Assembly (NCBI GenBank): GCA_036873755.1
Contig: JAVTVY010020236.1
Coordinates: 1-64,000, forward strand
Length of the DNA: 64,000 nt
Reading direction: 5' to 3'
Source: Hanleya hanleyi
Lineage: Eukaryota > Mollusca > Polyplacophora > Lepidopleurida > Hanleyidae
Position numbers and translations under genes: made by a program. Below the pieces are notes generated by a model, which saw nothing but the letters and a program-made list of their open reading frames with translations, ran no database searches and was not told where the DNA came from. Shown here piece after piece: positions 1 through 11,936 of the stretch (position 1 is the first letter of the stretch; each line of letters opens with the position of its first letter).

Positions 1-450
1 AATTCTCGGCTGGAGGGCTAAGCTGTTCTGGGTTATCGCCATGCGCCCATTCACACCTCTATCAAGCCTGTGCCGTAATCATTCTGATAATGCAATCAAC
101 GAACTCAAACCCACTTATGACCTGTACCCGGTATTTACAAAACAAGATATTGTGACTCACACGATTATTGAATAAATATGTAATTTTGTCATTTACGCTT
201 CGCCAGAGTAAATCTGAGCGCGAACGTCACAGGAAGCATGGTACAGGAATATGAAAAGATATTTCCAGCATACGCCCTACTTCGGCTTGTAGGAGACTAT
301 AGATCGTGAATCATATATATTATTCAGTTATCTTACGCATTTATACAGTATAGTATAGTAATATAGGTTTTTCCATCGACAAATCCGCAATCAACATTAC
401 ATGTAGTTCCCAGTTCGCGGATAGAGCGGCGTACGACGGCAACACGGCCT
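1..450. other. No recognisable feature
   Basis: AT-rich unique-looking sequence. I see no open frame with coding character, no RNA gene and no clear repeat here. Confidence 0.5.
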
Positions 451-469
451 ATGTGTCAAAAATCACTCC

Positions 470-722
470 GCCTCACGATTCTCTCGCGCCTTGAAAAAAA
501 CGATTCTCTCGCGATTGAAGATTCGCGATCAAGAACGGATCGCGCATGGGTAAACGATTCAAAAACGATATCGCGAGAGAATGGTTTTTTCCAGAAAAGG
601 TTCAATCGTTTTTTCTCATTTTTTTTCTCGATATCCTCGCGACTGATTCGCGATTGATCGTTTTTCAATCGAGAAAATTGAAGAAAAATCGCGACTGAAG
701 AAAAAACGATTAATGGAAACGA
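470..722. repeat. TCGCGA-rich imperfect inverted repeat
   Basis: The words ACGATTCTCTCGCG, TCGCGA and AACGATT recur on both strands. ACGATTCTCTCGCG near 475 and 505 is answered by CGCGAGAGAAT at about 571. The 3' part, around 640-710, mirrors the beginning with long A and T runs. Open frames exist on both strands only because the unit is self-complementary. It is probably a small non-autonomous foldback. I could not fix the ends or a target duplication. Confidence 0.5.
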
Positions 723-730
723 TCCCTAAT

Positions 731-1283
731 GCAACTGCTGATTGTCAAGAAACATATCCCAGTTGACTGACCTTGACCTATTTTTATAGGGCATATACTG
801 TTTACTATGATATAACATGAAAAAGTAAAGTTAGGCTTTCCAAATAAATACTATGTATACATCTGGCGAAGGTCCAGAAGTGTACCGAAGATGACTGACC
901 TAGGCCTATATATATATTATTAAGGGCAAATTATAGTATTTGCTATATTTTTCGAAGAATTTAGGCTAGGGTCTCCAAATTCATATTACTTATGCAACTG
1001 TTGATTGTCAAAAAACATATCCCAGTTGACTGACCGTGACATATTTTTTCAAGGTCATATACTATTTATTATGATCTAACATGAAGAAATATAGCTACGC
1101 TTTACAAATTAATAGTAAATATACATCTGGCGAAGGTTCAGAGGTGTACCTAAGATGACTGACCTCGACCTATTTTATCAAGGTCAAATTTTAGTATTTG
1201 CTATATTTTTTGAAGGATTGAAGCTAGGGTCTCCAAATTCATATTACTCATGCAACTGGTGATTAACTAGAAGCCTATCCCAG
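731..1283 (+). repeat. Tandem ~260-bp repeat, two full units and a stub
   Basis: Units begin with GCAACTG at about 731, 994 and 1252. Each contains TATCCCAGTTGACTGACC, an ATACATCTGGCGAAGG block and a GGTCTCCAAATTCATATTAC block. A reverse-complement partial copy lies at 4318-4500. The array abuts the left end of the large inverted repeat that starts near 1285. Confidence 0.8.
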
Positions 1284-3675
1284 TGGGTCTCTTAGATGCG
1301 CGATAATCACTTTTGTTTTACTGTGAATCAACATTCACAGTTAACCCAAGAGATTCGTGAACATATTTAAATAAAAGTCCTGATTCTCGAAGAAAGTTAT
1401 TTAAACTGAATGTTTAAAGTGTAATCAACAGATTAGAAAAATGTGTATTTGAATGTGGTATCAACCGATTAGTTATGATCAACCGATTAGATGGTCTTCG
1501 ATTTCGATTTATTTGTACGTAGCCGCGAATATCACCATGTCAACCGGTTTTTTTCTGTTTGCCGAAATCATGAAAAATCAGTTTTCTGCGCAACATGACA
1601 AAGAATTACAAGCGCCTGGTCCGTCATTATATCGTCTCTTATCAGAAAAGGCAACATACGACGTCGGAAGAGTTATTACAGGGGAAATAACCCTATGTAA
1701 TGACGTCGCCGAAGTCATTTGCGGCATGAACCACCTTACAGGAGGAAATCACGCTCAGTTTATTATTTTGTAGGACCTAAACCTTGTTACGGCGTATAAG
1801 TTCTGTCAAAATATGAAGTCACATAAGCGATGTCCATATGAATTGAAATATATACGAAAGATAGAAAAGGCAACAATTAAAATATATACGCCATTGAGAA
1901 AAGGCAACAATTTTTCACATGAGCAGTTTCTGGGTTTAAATATTCGGAAATCCATGTTCCAAAGAGCAACCTGGTTTCTACAGCGGCACTTTCACTGCAT
2001 AGCCTTGCAAAACCGTTTAAAATATTGATATAAATCGACAAATATTTTCTGAAGGGTTATTCAAACGTTGTGGGAATTGAAAATTTATTATTTTATTCTG
2101 CGAACACGACAAAGGCTATTTTACTGTGCATCTAGGTAACATCATGTGTTATAAACAGGGAGGCAGTGTTCGATGCATTCTAGCTATTGCAATCTAATGT
2201 TAAAATCTAAATCTAATTTGCTTCTGGTAATGTTCAATCTCCTTCATAACTAAAGCAGATCTTCTGTAACATTACAGAAGTCCATAACATTACAGAAATC
2301 TGTAAAATTACAGAAATCTGTAACAGTACACTCTCCCAACTCCGTACATGCATGTCAAAATTACTAAAAACTGAAACATTACTAAGTTTATCACGAGAAC
2401 ACAAGGGACAAAGTAAATAGGTGACAACTTATTTTCTCATGCACCATATAGTTGTCGCTGCATAACTGATCGCCGGTTTGGTTTCGTTTGATTGGACACT
2501 CCATCCTGATATGATGGACACTTGTCATACATAACATGCCGTGCAACCCACCCCCTCACACCATGCTCCCTTCAAATGTTCGTGGTACAAATGAATATTC
2601 GCCACTGACAATATCTGTTCCCCGTGATATATCCATACCTCTGTATCTATGATCATGACTGTTTTTATTTAATTTCACTTAATTTAATCATCTATGAATT
2701 GTATCCCGGTATTCATTTTCTTTCCATCCAAAGATCCGACTGTTTTCTCCCCTCTGTCCACTGACCCAAGATAAAATAAACACATTCACAATCTTTAGAA
2801 TGTTATATAATGTCGGTAAATTAACACAGTATTTTCCCATGTATTACTCAACTATACCAGTACCTCCCCCTTTTCCCCCATTTTACCCAATATTCTTATT
2901 GTCCAGTATATCCGACCCCTAGAAATGTTATATAAACGACTGTAGATTCGCCCATTATTTTTCTTATTTTGCATCAACACATGTCCCACCACTTTCCTGT
3001 TTGCCAAAAGTTCACCCAATGTTCTTATATTTTCCAGTCTGTCTCACTGCTCTAGACATTTACATTTCCCCCTTTTGACTATATATACCCAACATGGAAT
3101 TATGCCACTATAAAGTGTATATTACCCAGCCCAACCAACAAAGACATCGCTGCCATGGTTTGAGAAAATTTAATAGTGCGTTGATTTACGATCATATCAC
3201 TTTAAATTATTTAGTGGGTGTAACTAACACAACCAACTGTATACGTAGCCTCTGTACAGTCCTGTCTGTGTTATCCCCGAGAGTTTTAAATCATATTGCC
3301 AGAGATATACAACGATCTGTGTCTCCGAGAAATATTATACCACACACAATCACTAAAGTTTGTCAAGATATAGCTTATTTTCGATCGTATCGCCAAGTTA
3401 ACATAATCGAGACATCCAAAGACCGGCTTTTCTTGAAACTCAACTACTTTAATTGACAAACGACTGGACATTAATTTCCCATAATACCTGAATGATCCAG
3501 AGGTACGCAGCGCTGTACCAAACCATTTTAAGTTCACATAACCTAAAATCACACTAAATCTATAGCCACCAACGTATTCAGTTACTCTAATGATGTCAAG
3601 GAGTTTGACTGCAACTTATGCACATCTGGACGTTATAGTTGTGATTGTGAATCACCAAACTTTATCTATACATCA

Positions 3676-4262
3676 TGTCTGGTGACCTTGATAGAGTGAG
3701 TGTTGAGCACCTAAGAACACTCCTGATGAAGGGACCAAAATATAGAGAGCCGATATAAATATACCTGCAGGCGGGCAGAAGATAGTCCTGACTGCCCTGG
3801 AAGATTATGTTATTGAGTGGTCAAGGCGAGAAAAAGTTGAACCTACAGTACTCGCTGACTGGCTGGACCTCACCAAGAACAAGGTTGTTGAAACAATCCG
3901 CCATATAATTTTACAGCAGTACTTCCCAAGCAAAAGTACTGAGAAAAGTACTGAAAAAACTCAGTTCGCATGAAGTTCTAGCAAATTTCCAGAGTAAATT
4001 CGTTATAATCCCAGCAGACAAAGCTCTAAATAATATAATATTGATATGTAAATATTACTATTACCAGGAATTGAGTATAAGCACACTGTCGCCGAGTACG
4101 TCTACTTACTCCCAAACAGCAGTTACTCTGGAATATTTATTTAACAACCACAAAACGTTTCTCGAGGAAGAAGGTTTTCGTCTTCCAGCCACTCATATAC
4201 CGAAAGTGTACTGGACTCCCAAAATGCATAAATCGCCACATAAAACTAGGTGCATAGCTTGA
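3676..4262 (+). pseudogene. Penelope-like element reverse transcriptase fragment (N-terminal half), decayed
   Basis: Read across at least two frame changes, this stretch gives the pre-RT and first RT blocks typical of Penelope-like or related endonuclease-RT elements. A LLMKGPKYREP block is followed by a WSRREKVEPTVL block. Then come FVIIPADKALNNII and finally YWTPKMHKSPHKTRCIA, the RT motif around the PKxHK core. Stops interrupt it at the block junctions and the frame ends at 4262, before the palm catalytic motifs, so no function remains. Family assignment rests on motif recognition. The C-terminal counterpart at 5265-5530 lies on the opposite strand, so the two are not halves of one intact copy. 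Confidence 0.7.
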
Positions 4263-4317
4263 TGTAGAAGCTGCAAAGCCTAGCTTTATTTCTTCATGTT
4301 TTATCACAATAAACGTT

Positions 4318-4500
4318 GTATGACCTATAAAAAATAGGTCGAGGTCATTCAACTGGGATATGCTTCTAGTCAATCACGAGTTGCATGAATAATATGAATT
4401 TGGAGACCAAGCTTGAATCCTTCAAAAATATAGCAAATACTAGAATTTGACCTTGATAAAATAGGTCAAGGTCAATCATTTTAATAGGTTTCTGACCTTT
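4318..4500 (-). repeat. Inverted partial copy of the 731-1283 repeat
   Basis: The reverse complement carries the GACCTATTTT, ATATCCCAGTTG and GGTCTCCAAATTCATATTAT blocks in the same order as the tandem units at 731-1283. Confidence 0.7.
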
Positions 4501-4559
4501 CAGCCGATACATATGTGGTATGAATTCACAATGCCTGGCTATAATTCTTCTTGAATATC

Positions 4560-4810
4560 GTGTTCACAAGAAAGATGGACTGAATGTGGTTAACTCCCTC
4601 AACAAGTTTAGGGCTATGACCCGTTTGCGTATTGAGATAGTCACCTAATCAGTTGATACCACAGGTAAATACGCATTTGTCCGGCCACTCGATGTAATGG
4701 CTAATCAGTTGATTACACTCTAAACATTCCTTTTATATAGCTTTGTTTACGCCTCGAGAGTTTTCTTTCAAATGTTCATGAACACCTAGGGTTAATTATG
4801 GGCGATTGCC
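4560..4810. repeat. Second copy of the large inverted repeat's outer end
   Basis: GAGATAGTCACCTAATCAG, TTGATTACACTCTAAAC and TGTTCATGAACACCTAGGGTTAA parallel the right-arm end at 6770-6910. It indicates a nested or duplicated terminal segment inside the element. Confidence 0.6.
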
Positions 4811-4819
4811 TTCTAGTTT

Positions 4820-5170
4820 TTAAGCGTTTAGTCAGTCATTCAATATTCAGCCGTAAACCAATAAAGAATTTCCGCGTCCATAATCCAAAGATCTAAATCA
4901 TATAATAATATTAGCACCAAATTAAGAGGATGAATCATAGTATACATACAACTAGGCTTCTTTCCTGCAAGACAGCAGCAATTAACAGTTTTCACTGATG
5001 TCAGGAAGACATCATGATGTTCCAAAAATATCAAATCCGTATCGCAGATCAGTGTTCCTAATCCATATGATTATACGTTGTATAGTGGTTATCTAGGGTA
5101 TGATGTATTTCGGCCATGCTTTGATTTTGAGTGTTCATATGAACACTATGAGGATCTTAAAATACATAGG
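4820..5170 (+). repeat. Penelope-like terminal module, copy 1
   Basis: This belongs to a dispersed family recognised by GCGTTTAGTCAGTCATTC at the outer end, AATTTCCGCGTCCATAATCC, CATCATGATGTTCC and TATCAAATCCGTATCGC. Other copies lie at 20.8-21.7, 33.5, 35.2-36.3, 54.1-55.3, 56.5-58.8 and 61.1-61.3 kb. In two places (here and 56.5-57.4 kb) it lies just 3' of a minus-strand RT C-terminal fragment. That suggests it is the element's 3' untranslated or terminal repeat. Confidence 0.6.
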
Positions 5171-5264
5171 TGCATACGGCCCCTAAGAGTCGGGTTAATC
5201 GGTATTGGACACCAGTTACGAAACGTACCGCCATAGATCCTGCACGCCACGCTCGTATTTTGCT

Positions 5265-5530
5265 ATCAGCGTGCGATATGTACCGCCAAATTTGAGAAAC
5301 TTCGAGTGAAGGCGCTTGATGATATAGCCCTGTTCCACAAGTTTCTGTAGTAATGTTGTGTGACGTTGATTAAAATCGTCACATTTAAGGCAGGATCTAG
5401 CAAATGCTACCAGGCGGGATGTGTATACGCTATATGCAGGTCCCTGTTATATTCCTGTCCAGATAGGGACAGTTCACGATGTCGAAATTGTAAACATCTC
5501 TCTTGTCGCAAAGTCGATTGGATTTTCACT
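5265..5530 (-). pseudogene. Penelope-like element reverse transcriptase fragment (C-terminal end), decayed
   Basis: On the minus strand, with one or two frameshifts, this reads a KRDVYNFDIVNCPYLDRNI block. A short YTSRLVAFARSC-like block follows, then a QGYIIKRLHSKFLKF-like block. These are the post-palm blocks of the Penelope-like RT polyprotein. The same region occurs as a better copy at 56875-57385. No endonuclease domain is visible. The reading frame is not continuous. Confidence 0.65.
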
Positions 5531-6958
5531 CCTTCTAACAATACACTGTTAAAAGAATATTTTTTGGGTAAAATGGTGGCAAAGAGGGAAGTACTGGCAT
5601 AGTTGAGTAATGAAAATGGGGAAAATACTGTGTGAATTTGCCGACATTTATATATAACATTCTAAAGATTGTGGATGTGTTTATTGCATCTTGAGAAAAC
5701 AGAGGGGAGAAAACACTAGGATACTTGAATGGAAAGAAAATGAATACCGGGATACAATTCATAGATGATTAACTTAGAGGAAATAAAGGAAAGACAGGGT
5801 CATGATCATGGATACAGAGGTACGAATATATCACGGGGGAACAGATATTTATTATCGGTGGCGAATATTCATTTGTACGAGGAGCATGTGAAGGGAGCAT
5901 AGTGTGAGGGGACGGGTTGCACCGCGTGTTATGTATGACCAGTGCCCATCATGTCAGGATGGAGTGTCCAATCAAACGAAACCAAATCAACGATCAGTTA
6001 CGCAGCGACATCTATATGGTGCATGAGAAAATAAGTTGTCATCTATTTGCGTTGTCCATTGTGTTCCCGTGATAAACTTAGTAATGTTACATTTTTTAGT
6101 AATTTTGACATGCATGTACGGAGTTGGGAGAGTGTACTGTTACAGATTTCTGTAATGTTACAGATTTCTGTAATGTTATAGACTTCTGCAATGTTACAGA
6201 ATTTCTGCTTTAGTTATGAAGGAGATTTAACATTACGAGAAGCAAATTAGATTTAGATTTTAACATCAGATTACAATAGCTAGAATGCATTGGACACCCG
6301 TCTCCCTGTTTATAACACATGATGTTACCTAGGTGCACAGTAAAATAGCCTTTGTCTTGTTCGCAGAATAAAATAATAAATTTTCAATATCCACAACGTT
6401 TGAATAACACTTCAGAAAATATTTGTCGATTTGTATCAATATTTTAAACGGTTTTGCAAGGCCATGCAGTGAAAGTGCCGCTGTAGATACCAGGTTGCTC
6501 ATTGGAACATGGATTTCCGAATATTTAAACCCAGAAACTGCTCATGTGGCAAAGTGTTGCCTTTTCTCTCTGTCGTATATATTTTGATTGATGCCTTTTC
6601 TATCTTTCGTATATATTTTAATTCAAATGGGCATCGCTTGTGTGACTTCATATTTTAACAGAACTTATACGCCGTAACAATAAAGGCCTATAAAATAATA
6701 AACGGGGCGTGACCTCCGTCGTGACCTGAGCGTTTCCTCTCTTAACAAGTATATGAACTGTTCGTGATTTGAGATAGTTAACTAATCAGCTGATACCACA
6801 TGCAAATACACAGTTGATTACCCTCTAAACAATCATTTTAAATAGCTTTCTTCACGAATCAGGGCTTTTCTTTGAAAATGTTCATGAACCTCTCGGGTTA
6901 AACTATGAATATTGGTTCATGATAAAACAAAGGTATTTATCGTGCATCTAAGGGACCC

Positions 6959-8825
6959 TCTGTCGATAATTCTGAAAAGTCTAAGAGGCCCACGGTCGAT
7001 AATTCTGAAAAATTTCTGTGTAGCAAAATGGTGCCTTTTGCAGCTTGTAACTTGCATTTTACTCATCGGCCCACCTATACATAGTGCACGAAAAAAATAT
7101 GTCGAGTCACCTAAATAGATCGACCCTTCTGGTGTCTTTTCAGGTGCCAAACTTAGTAATGCTAATTTTGACACACCCAGTTGGGCGTGTTTCGATTTAT
7201 GTAATGTTACAGATTCCTGTAATGTTACAGAGGATTAAGTAATGCACACTACAAGGGCGAAGACAAGTTGTGAAGTTTGGAGGGGGAGTGTGAGAGGGGG
7301 TGTCCTCCCTCGCAGCGTAGGATTTTTTTTTTGAAAATTGATGGTATGTCGGTGCTCTCTGGGAGCATTTGAGCGGTAAAAGTTTGTGAAAGTTGAAATT
7401 TTAATTTGTGCGAAAATTTCTCATAACAGTGGCGATCACTATACACTGATACAATTCAATCCCGGTTTTGCACTATATAATTCAAGTTAATCCTTAGACA
7501 ATACTATTTTGCTCCGATAGTAGGGGGCGGTACATTGATGAATTCTGGTCCGTTAATTGGATCGCTTTGCTTTCTCTTTAACATGCAAATTATTTTCAAT
7601 TGACGATACTGAGCTATTTTTGATCTGAAGTTGCCAAACTTATCAAAAATATAAGCTTAACCGATCTTTCTCGGAATAGTGGCAAATATTGATCCATATA
7701 TATTGATCATATTTACACCAGTTATCAAAGAGTGACTTCGGTTCTAGTTAGATTTATACCCTTATTTGTAGGGTTTCTCTGCAAGAATTAGTTGAGAGTT
7801 CGTAAACATATCTTATTTGTGAATAAATAAATACTGAACAAATGACTGGGATCTCAATTTAAAAAAAAGAGTGAAAATGTTCTGAGAAATTCTACTCATC
7901 CAACGTATTCATGTTTCTTCGTCCAAATGGGCAATATTTGTTTAGATTGGAGCACATTATTCGCTTCTTGGAGACTATCGCACTAGGTTTGAACCCGATA
8001 TCGTCAAACTGTTGCTTTGTTCACTGACCGACTGCAATCTTGTGCCAGCTTGTTGGTGATAAATAATTTACTTCCCCTGTATTTAGCAACAATTGATAAG
8101 ATTTATGACAAGATATACATTTTCTCCTCTGCTATGTTTGCTTTCTGTTTGTTTCTTTCTTTCTTTGCTTTTTTCGTATTCTTTTTTTGCCGACCACCGA
8201 AAAATACCTTAATTAATTGTAAAGACCTATCAATTTTATCGAGTAATGAAGGCGAATCTCTCGACCGAGTATCTGGCAAAGTAGACTGATCAATTTAACC
8301 TCTGTGCATAAGCACAATTTTTCACTAAAAATATCGGTAATGCTTCAAGTGATGCCACGTATGGGACGCTTATTGAGAGACCTCACACAAAACTGCTGGA
8401 TGGCGATAGGAGTTGCCTCCCCTAAATGACAAACCGGCTGGAGGCTACAATTTTCTGCCATGGACAAGGGGAGATAATCGATGATAAATTATTGTATTCT
8501 GTAATATAAGAAATAATGTTATTCATTCCTGTAATATTACAGAATAATGTATTTGCCTGGACTGATAACAACTGGATGTAGAGACAATGCATACCGAGAT
8601 ATTAATAATTTTTTTTGGGGGGGGGGGAGGGGAGCGTTCGTTCCAAAAGGCCAAAATCATCAACTTAAATTGAACTCCCAGTTCCTTCATTTCGTTTTCG
8701 AGTACACCGGCACCCGGATCTACCCGGGTCAGTTGTATCATGTTCCGATACATCCCTCAGAACTCGCGTAAATTATTCGGCGAAAACCTGCGCCCAGTAT
8801 CCGTTAGTAAATAATATGGTCTCCT
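6959..8825. other. No gene; simple-sequence tracts
   Basis: Just past the inverted repeat there is a short direct duplication of TCGATAATTCTGAAAA (about 6963 and 6997). Residual TGTAATGTTACAG words at 7200-7230 are shared with the inverted-repeat arms. A T-run followed by a G-run lies at 8608-8632. I recognise no protein or RNA gene. Confidence 0.5.
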
Positions 8826-9241
8826 TGCCTATAAACAACTACTTCAATGATACGTGCCGAGTATGGTTATATCTACGTGCCTATAAACAACTACTTCAAT
8901 GATACGTGCCGAGTATGGTTATATCTACGTGCCTATAAACAACTACTTCAATGATACGTGCCTAGTATGGTTATATCTACGTGCCTATAAACAACTACTT
9001 CAATGATACGTGCCGAGTATGGTTATATCTACGTGCCTATAAACAACTACTTCAATGATACGTGCCGAGTATGGTTATATCTACGTGCCTATAAACAGCT
9101 ACTTCAATGATACGTGCCGAGTATGGTTATATCTACGTGCCTATAAACAACTACTTCAATGATACGTGCCGAGTATGGTTATATCTACGTGCCTATAAAC
9201 AACTACTTCAATGATACGTGCCGAGTATGGTTATATCTACG
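8826..9241. repeat. 52-bp satellite, exactly eight copies
   Basis: The unit starts TGCCTATAAACAACTACTTC and recurs every 52 bases from 8826 to 9241. Copies are almost identical: one has CCTAGTATGG instead of CCGAGTATGG and one has AACAGCTAC instead of AACAACTAC. There are no variable spacers between copies. The near-identity indicates recent expansion or ongoing homogenisation. Confidence 0.95.
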
Positions 9242-9933
9242 TGCAAAATGAAGGTTTCTACTTAACCGGTCTCATCATAATGGTTTTCAGTTGGCTAGAA
9301 TCAATGTCATCTGTTGTCTCAAGGTAAATCTACAAATCGACAAGGTGTTGGGAAGATATGGGGCGTTTACTTCAGAAAACTTCTTCTTGCAGTGTCGTAT
9401 GGGAATCTCAAAATAATTTCTTCGATTCTGCTGTAAAAGCTGCCCTTTTAACAGAGAAAATAACCAAAATGATATGTCACAGTAATGTTTACATGTGGAA
9501 TACTCTTTTGATTGTGACGGTAATAATGCTGGGGGTTCAATCCAAAACCTACAAAACCATGTTTTACTTGAAGAATAGATACTGAAGTTTCAGCCTGGAG
9601 AAAAATTACGATGGTCAGCTGAAAAAAAGAAATGAATTTATGATTCTGAAAATGTGCTCCATGATCGACCTACTTTGGTAATTTTGAGGCAGTTATAGGC
9701 ATTTCTCCAGTCAAAAATGTGACACCTACTTAAAACCAATATCAAACTTGATACTTTCAAATTATTAAACTTCCTGATATCTTGTGCGAAAATGCCATAT
9801 TTGTGTTACATGAGAAAATCTTCCTTATGCCTCAAAAATCTTCCTTATGCTTCAATAATGCCAGGAAGTACATTTTGTTGAACCATAAATTCATTTGTAT
9901 GTAACTGACCATCCTGAATTTTCCAAGGCTGAT
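9242..9933. other. No recognisable feature between satellite and palindrome
   Basis: The frame at 9358-9585 is open for 75 codons but shows no recognisable motif. A small duplication AAAATCTTCCTTATGC occurs at about 9823 and 9836. Confidence 0.4.
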
Positions 9934-10384
9934 AGTAGTATACAGCAAGGATATTCACTATTATTGACCTGGCGTAAGAATCTGGCGTCGAGGTCAAGTG
10001 CATTATAGTACCGGCGAAAACCGGCAAAAGAGTGCGCCGTCTCAAAAAGGACGCCGTCTCATGTGGAGGTCATGTGGAGGTCACGTGATGGTTAAGTGCA
10101 TGGGGCATGTATTCCTCCGCAGTGATGTGGTCTGGCGGTGATGCGGTCTGCCTCCGCGGACAGAAAGTAATCCCCAGACTTCAAATACGCTGCATGGACC
10201 GATTGGGTCGAGTGAGGTGTCAAAGTGAAGCGCTCCTCCAGGACCATATGAAATGCATGTACTAAGTTGTATCTGGTTTTTTTCCATCATGCGGCGGTCA
10301 CGTGATTAGGAATGCATGTACGGACTTGTATGCCGTCCATTCATTTGAGTCGGGGACTTGGGGTCCCTACGGAAGGATTTTGCA

Positions 10385-11460
10385 AGTCATGGGTGGGTGT
10401 ATATAAAATGAGGATTTGTCTCGAAAATATAAAAAGCGGAACACGGACTTTACCCCTACAATACAGGAAAACCCCTATCAACCCTATCCCAAAGGGCTAA
10501 TATCGGTTCCCGAGCTTATCGGGTTCTGCCTGGAGTGGGTGTATGTAAATTTAGGATTTGTCCCGAAAATATAAAAAGCGGAACACGGACTTTACTCCTA
10601 CAATAGAGGAAACCCCCTATCAACCTTATCCCAAAGGGCGAATATCGGTCCTGGCTTATCGGGGCCTGCTGAGAGAGGTAGGGTGGGGGAGTGGGTGCAT
10701 GTAAATTGAGGATTTGTCCCCGAAAATATAAAAAGCGGTACACGGACTTTACCCCTACAATAAGGGAAAACTCCTATCAACCCTATCTCAAAGGGCTAAT
10801 ATCGGTCCCTGTCTGATCGGGGCCTGACGAGAGAGGTAGGTGGGGGAGTGCTTGTATGTAAATTTAGGATTTGTCCCCAAAACATAAAAAGCGGAATACG
10901 GACTTTACCCCTACAATAGGGGAAAACTCCTACCAAACCTTGTCCAAAAGGGCTAATATCGGTCCCTGGCTTATCGGGGCCTGCTGAGAAAGGTAGGGTG
11001 GGGGAGTGGGTGCATGTAAATTGAGGATTTGTCCCGCACATATATAAAAAGCGAAACACGGATTGTATCCCTAAAATAGGGGAAAACTCCTATCAACCAC
11101 GTCTAGTCGGGTTTATCGGAGCCTGCCGACAGAGGTAGGATGGGTAGTGGGTTCATGTAAATTGAGGTTTTGTCCGGAAAGTATAAAAAGCGGAACACGG
11201 ACTTTACCCCTACAATAGGGGAAAACTCCTATCAACCTTGTCCAAAAGGGCTAATATCGGTCCCTGGCTTATCGGGGCCTGCTGAGAGAGGTAGGGTGGG
11301 GAGTGGGTGTATGTAAATTTAGGATTTGCCCCGAAAATATCAAAAGCGGAGCACGGACTTTATCCCTACAATAGAGGAAAACTCCTATCAACCTTGTCCC
11401 AAAGGGCTAATATCGGTCCCTGGCTTATCGGGGCCTGCTGAGAGAGGTAGGGTGGGGATT
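10385..11460 (-). repeat. Seven tandem ~150-bp units, left arm
   Basis: AGGATTTGTC-type landmarks recur at about 10410, 10552, 10709, 10866, 11024, 11165 and 11321, giving spacings of 141-158 bp. Each unit also has TATAAAAAGCGGAACACGG, a CTATCAACC block and a TTATCGGGGCCTGCTGAGAG block. The short frames over this array are products of the periodicity. The TATAAAAAGCGG words could be mistaken for promoters. Confidence 0.9.
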
Positions 11461-11936
11461 AGGAGTAGTGTATAGAAAGCAACAGTTTTGGGGCCCCAAG
11501 CTCCGAGCTCCTGCCTGCCTCATTCCCGAGCTCCGAGCTCCGAGCTCCCGACTACTATATCCCCGAGCTCCGAGATTCCGTCGTTACGCCTTAGCGCCCG
11601 TCGTTACGCATTAACGCCCTAGCATAACGTCTTGACGCCATGATATACACAGATGAAAGAAAAACAACAACATCAAGGATGAGAGATGAGAGAACAACAA
11701 CAACAACATGTTTTTTTTCATATGGTTTCTCCCCTCCAGTACATCATACCCACGCTGGGGGAGCCGCGTTGGGTATGTTTACAATTCAAGAAGACTCTTG
11801 TCCAATCAGAGGCCGCCATTTGGCGCTGTATCAGTCATATTCGTTCTTGCCCGTTACTGCGCTAGATGTATTCTCGGCTGCTCTTGTCCAATCAGAAGTC
11901 GCCGTTTCAGAAACTTTTATCTTTGCTCGGTGTGAC

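Larger units (their letters stand above)
1285..6958. repeat. Large imperfect inverted repeat (foldback-like), ~5.7 kb
   Basis: The left arm (about 1285-2905) and right arm (about 5545-6958) are reverse complements over most of their length. Shared landmarks include the outer edge GTCTCTTAGATGCGCG against its complement near 6945, the TCTGTAACATTACAGAA series at 2264-2330 against 6139-6200, and the ATTCATTTTCTTTCCAT block at 2711 against 5735. The right arm lacks about 230 bp present at 1500-1730. The enclosed 2.6 kb holds Penelope-like fragments in both orientations and a second partial copy of the arm's outer end (4560-4810). The arms have diverged by indels, so this is an old genomic structure and not an assembly fold. 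No target duplication could be fixed. Confidence 0.75.

Noticed and set aside
1453..1773. 106-codon frame in the left arm of the first inverted repeat
   Set aside because: Most of it is absent from the other arm, and part resembles a dispersed repeat near 50225. No protein family was recognised.
8826..9241. CRISPR-like array
   Set aside because: The 52-bp units are directly contiguous with no spacers, and the surrounding gene is a spliced animal gene.
10081..10290. 69-codon frame conserved in both arms (also 15461-15643)
   Set aside because: Conservation is explained by the inverted duplication. There is no motif and no promoter arrangement like that of the finger gene.
10516..11059. Repeated frames over the ~150-bp units, also 14334-15335
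   Set aside because: The same peptide words recur every unit and continue from arm to arm. They arise from tandem repetition and not from selection on protein.
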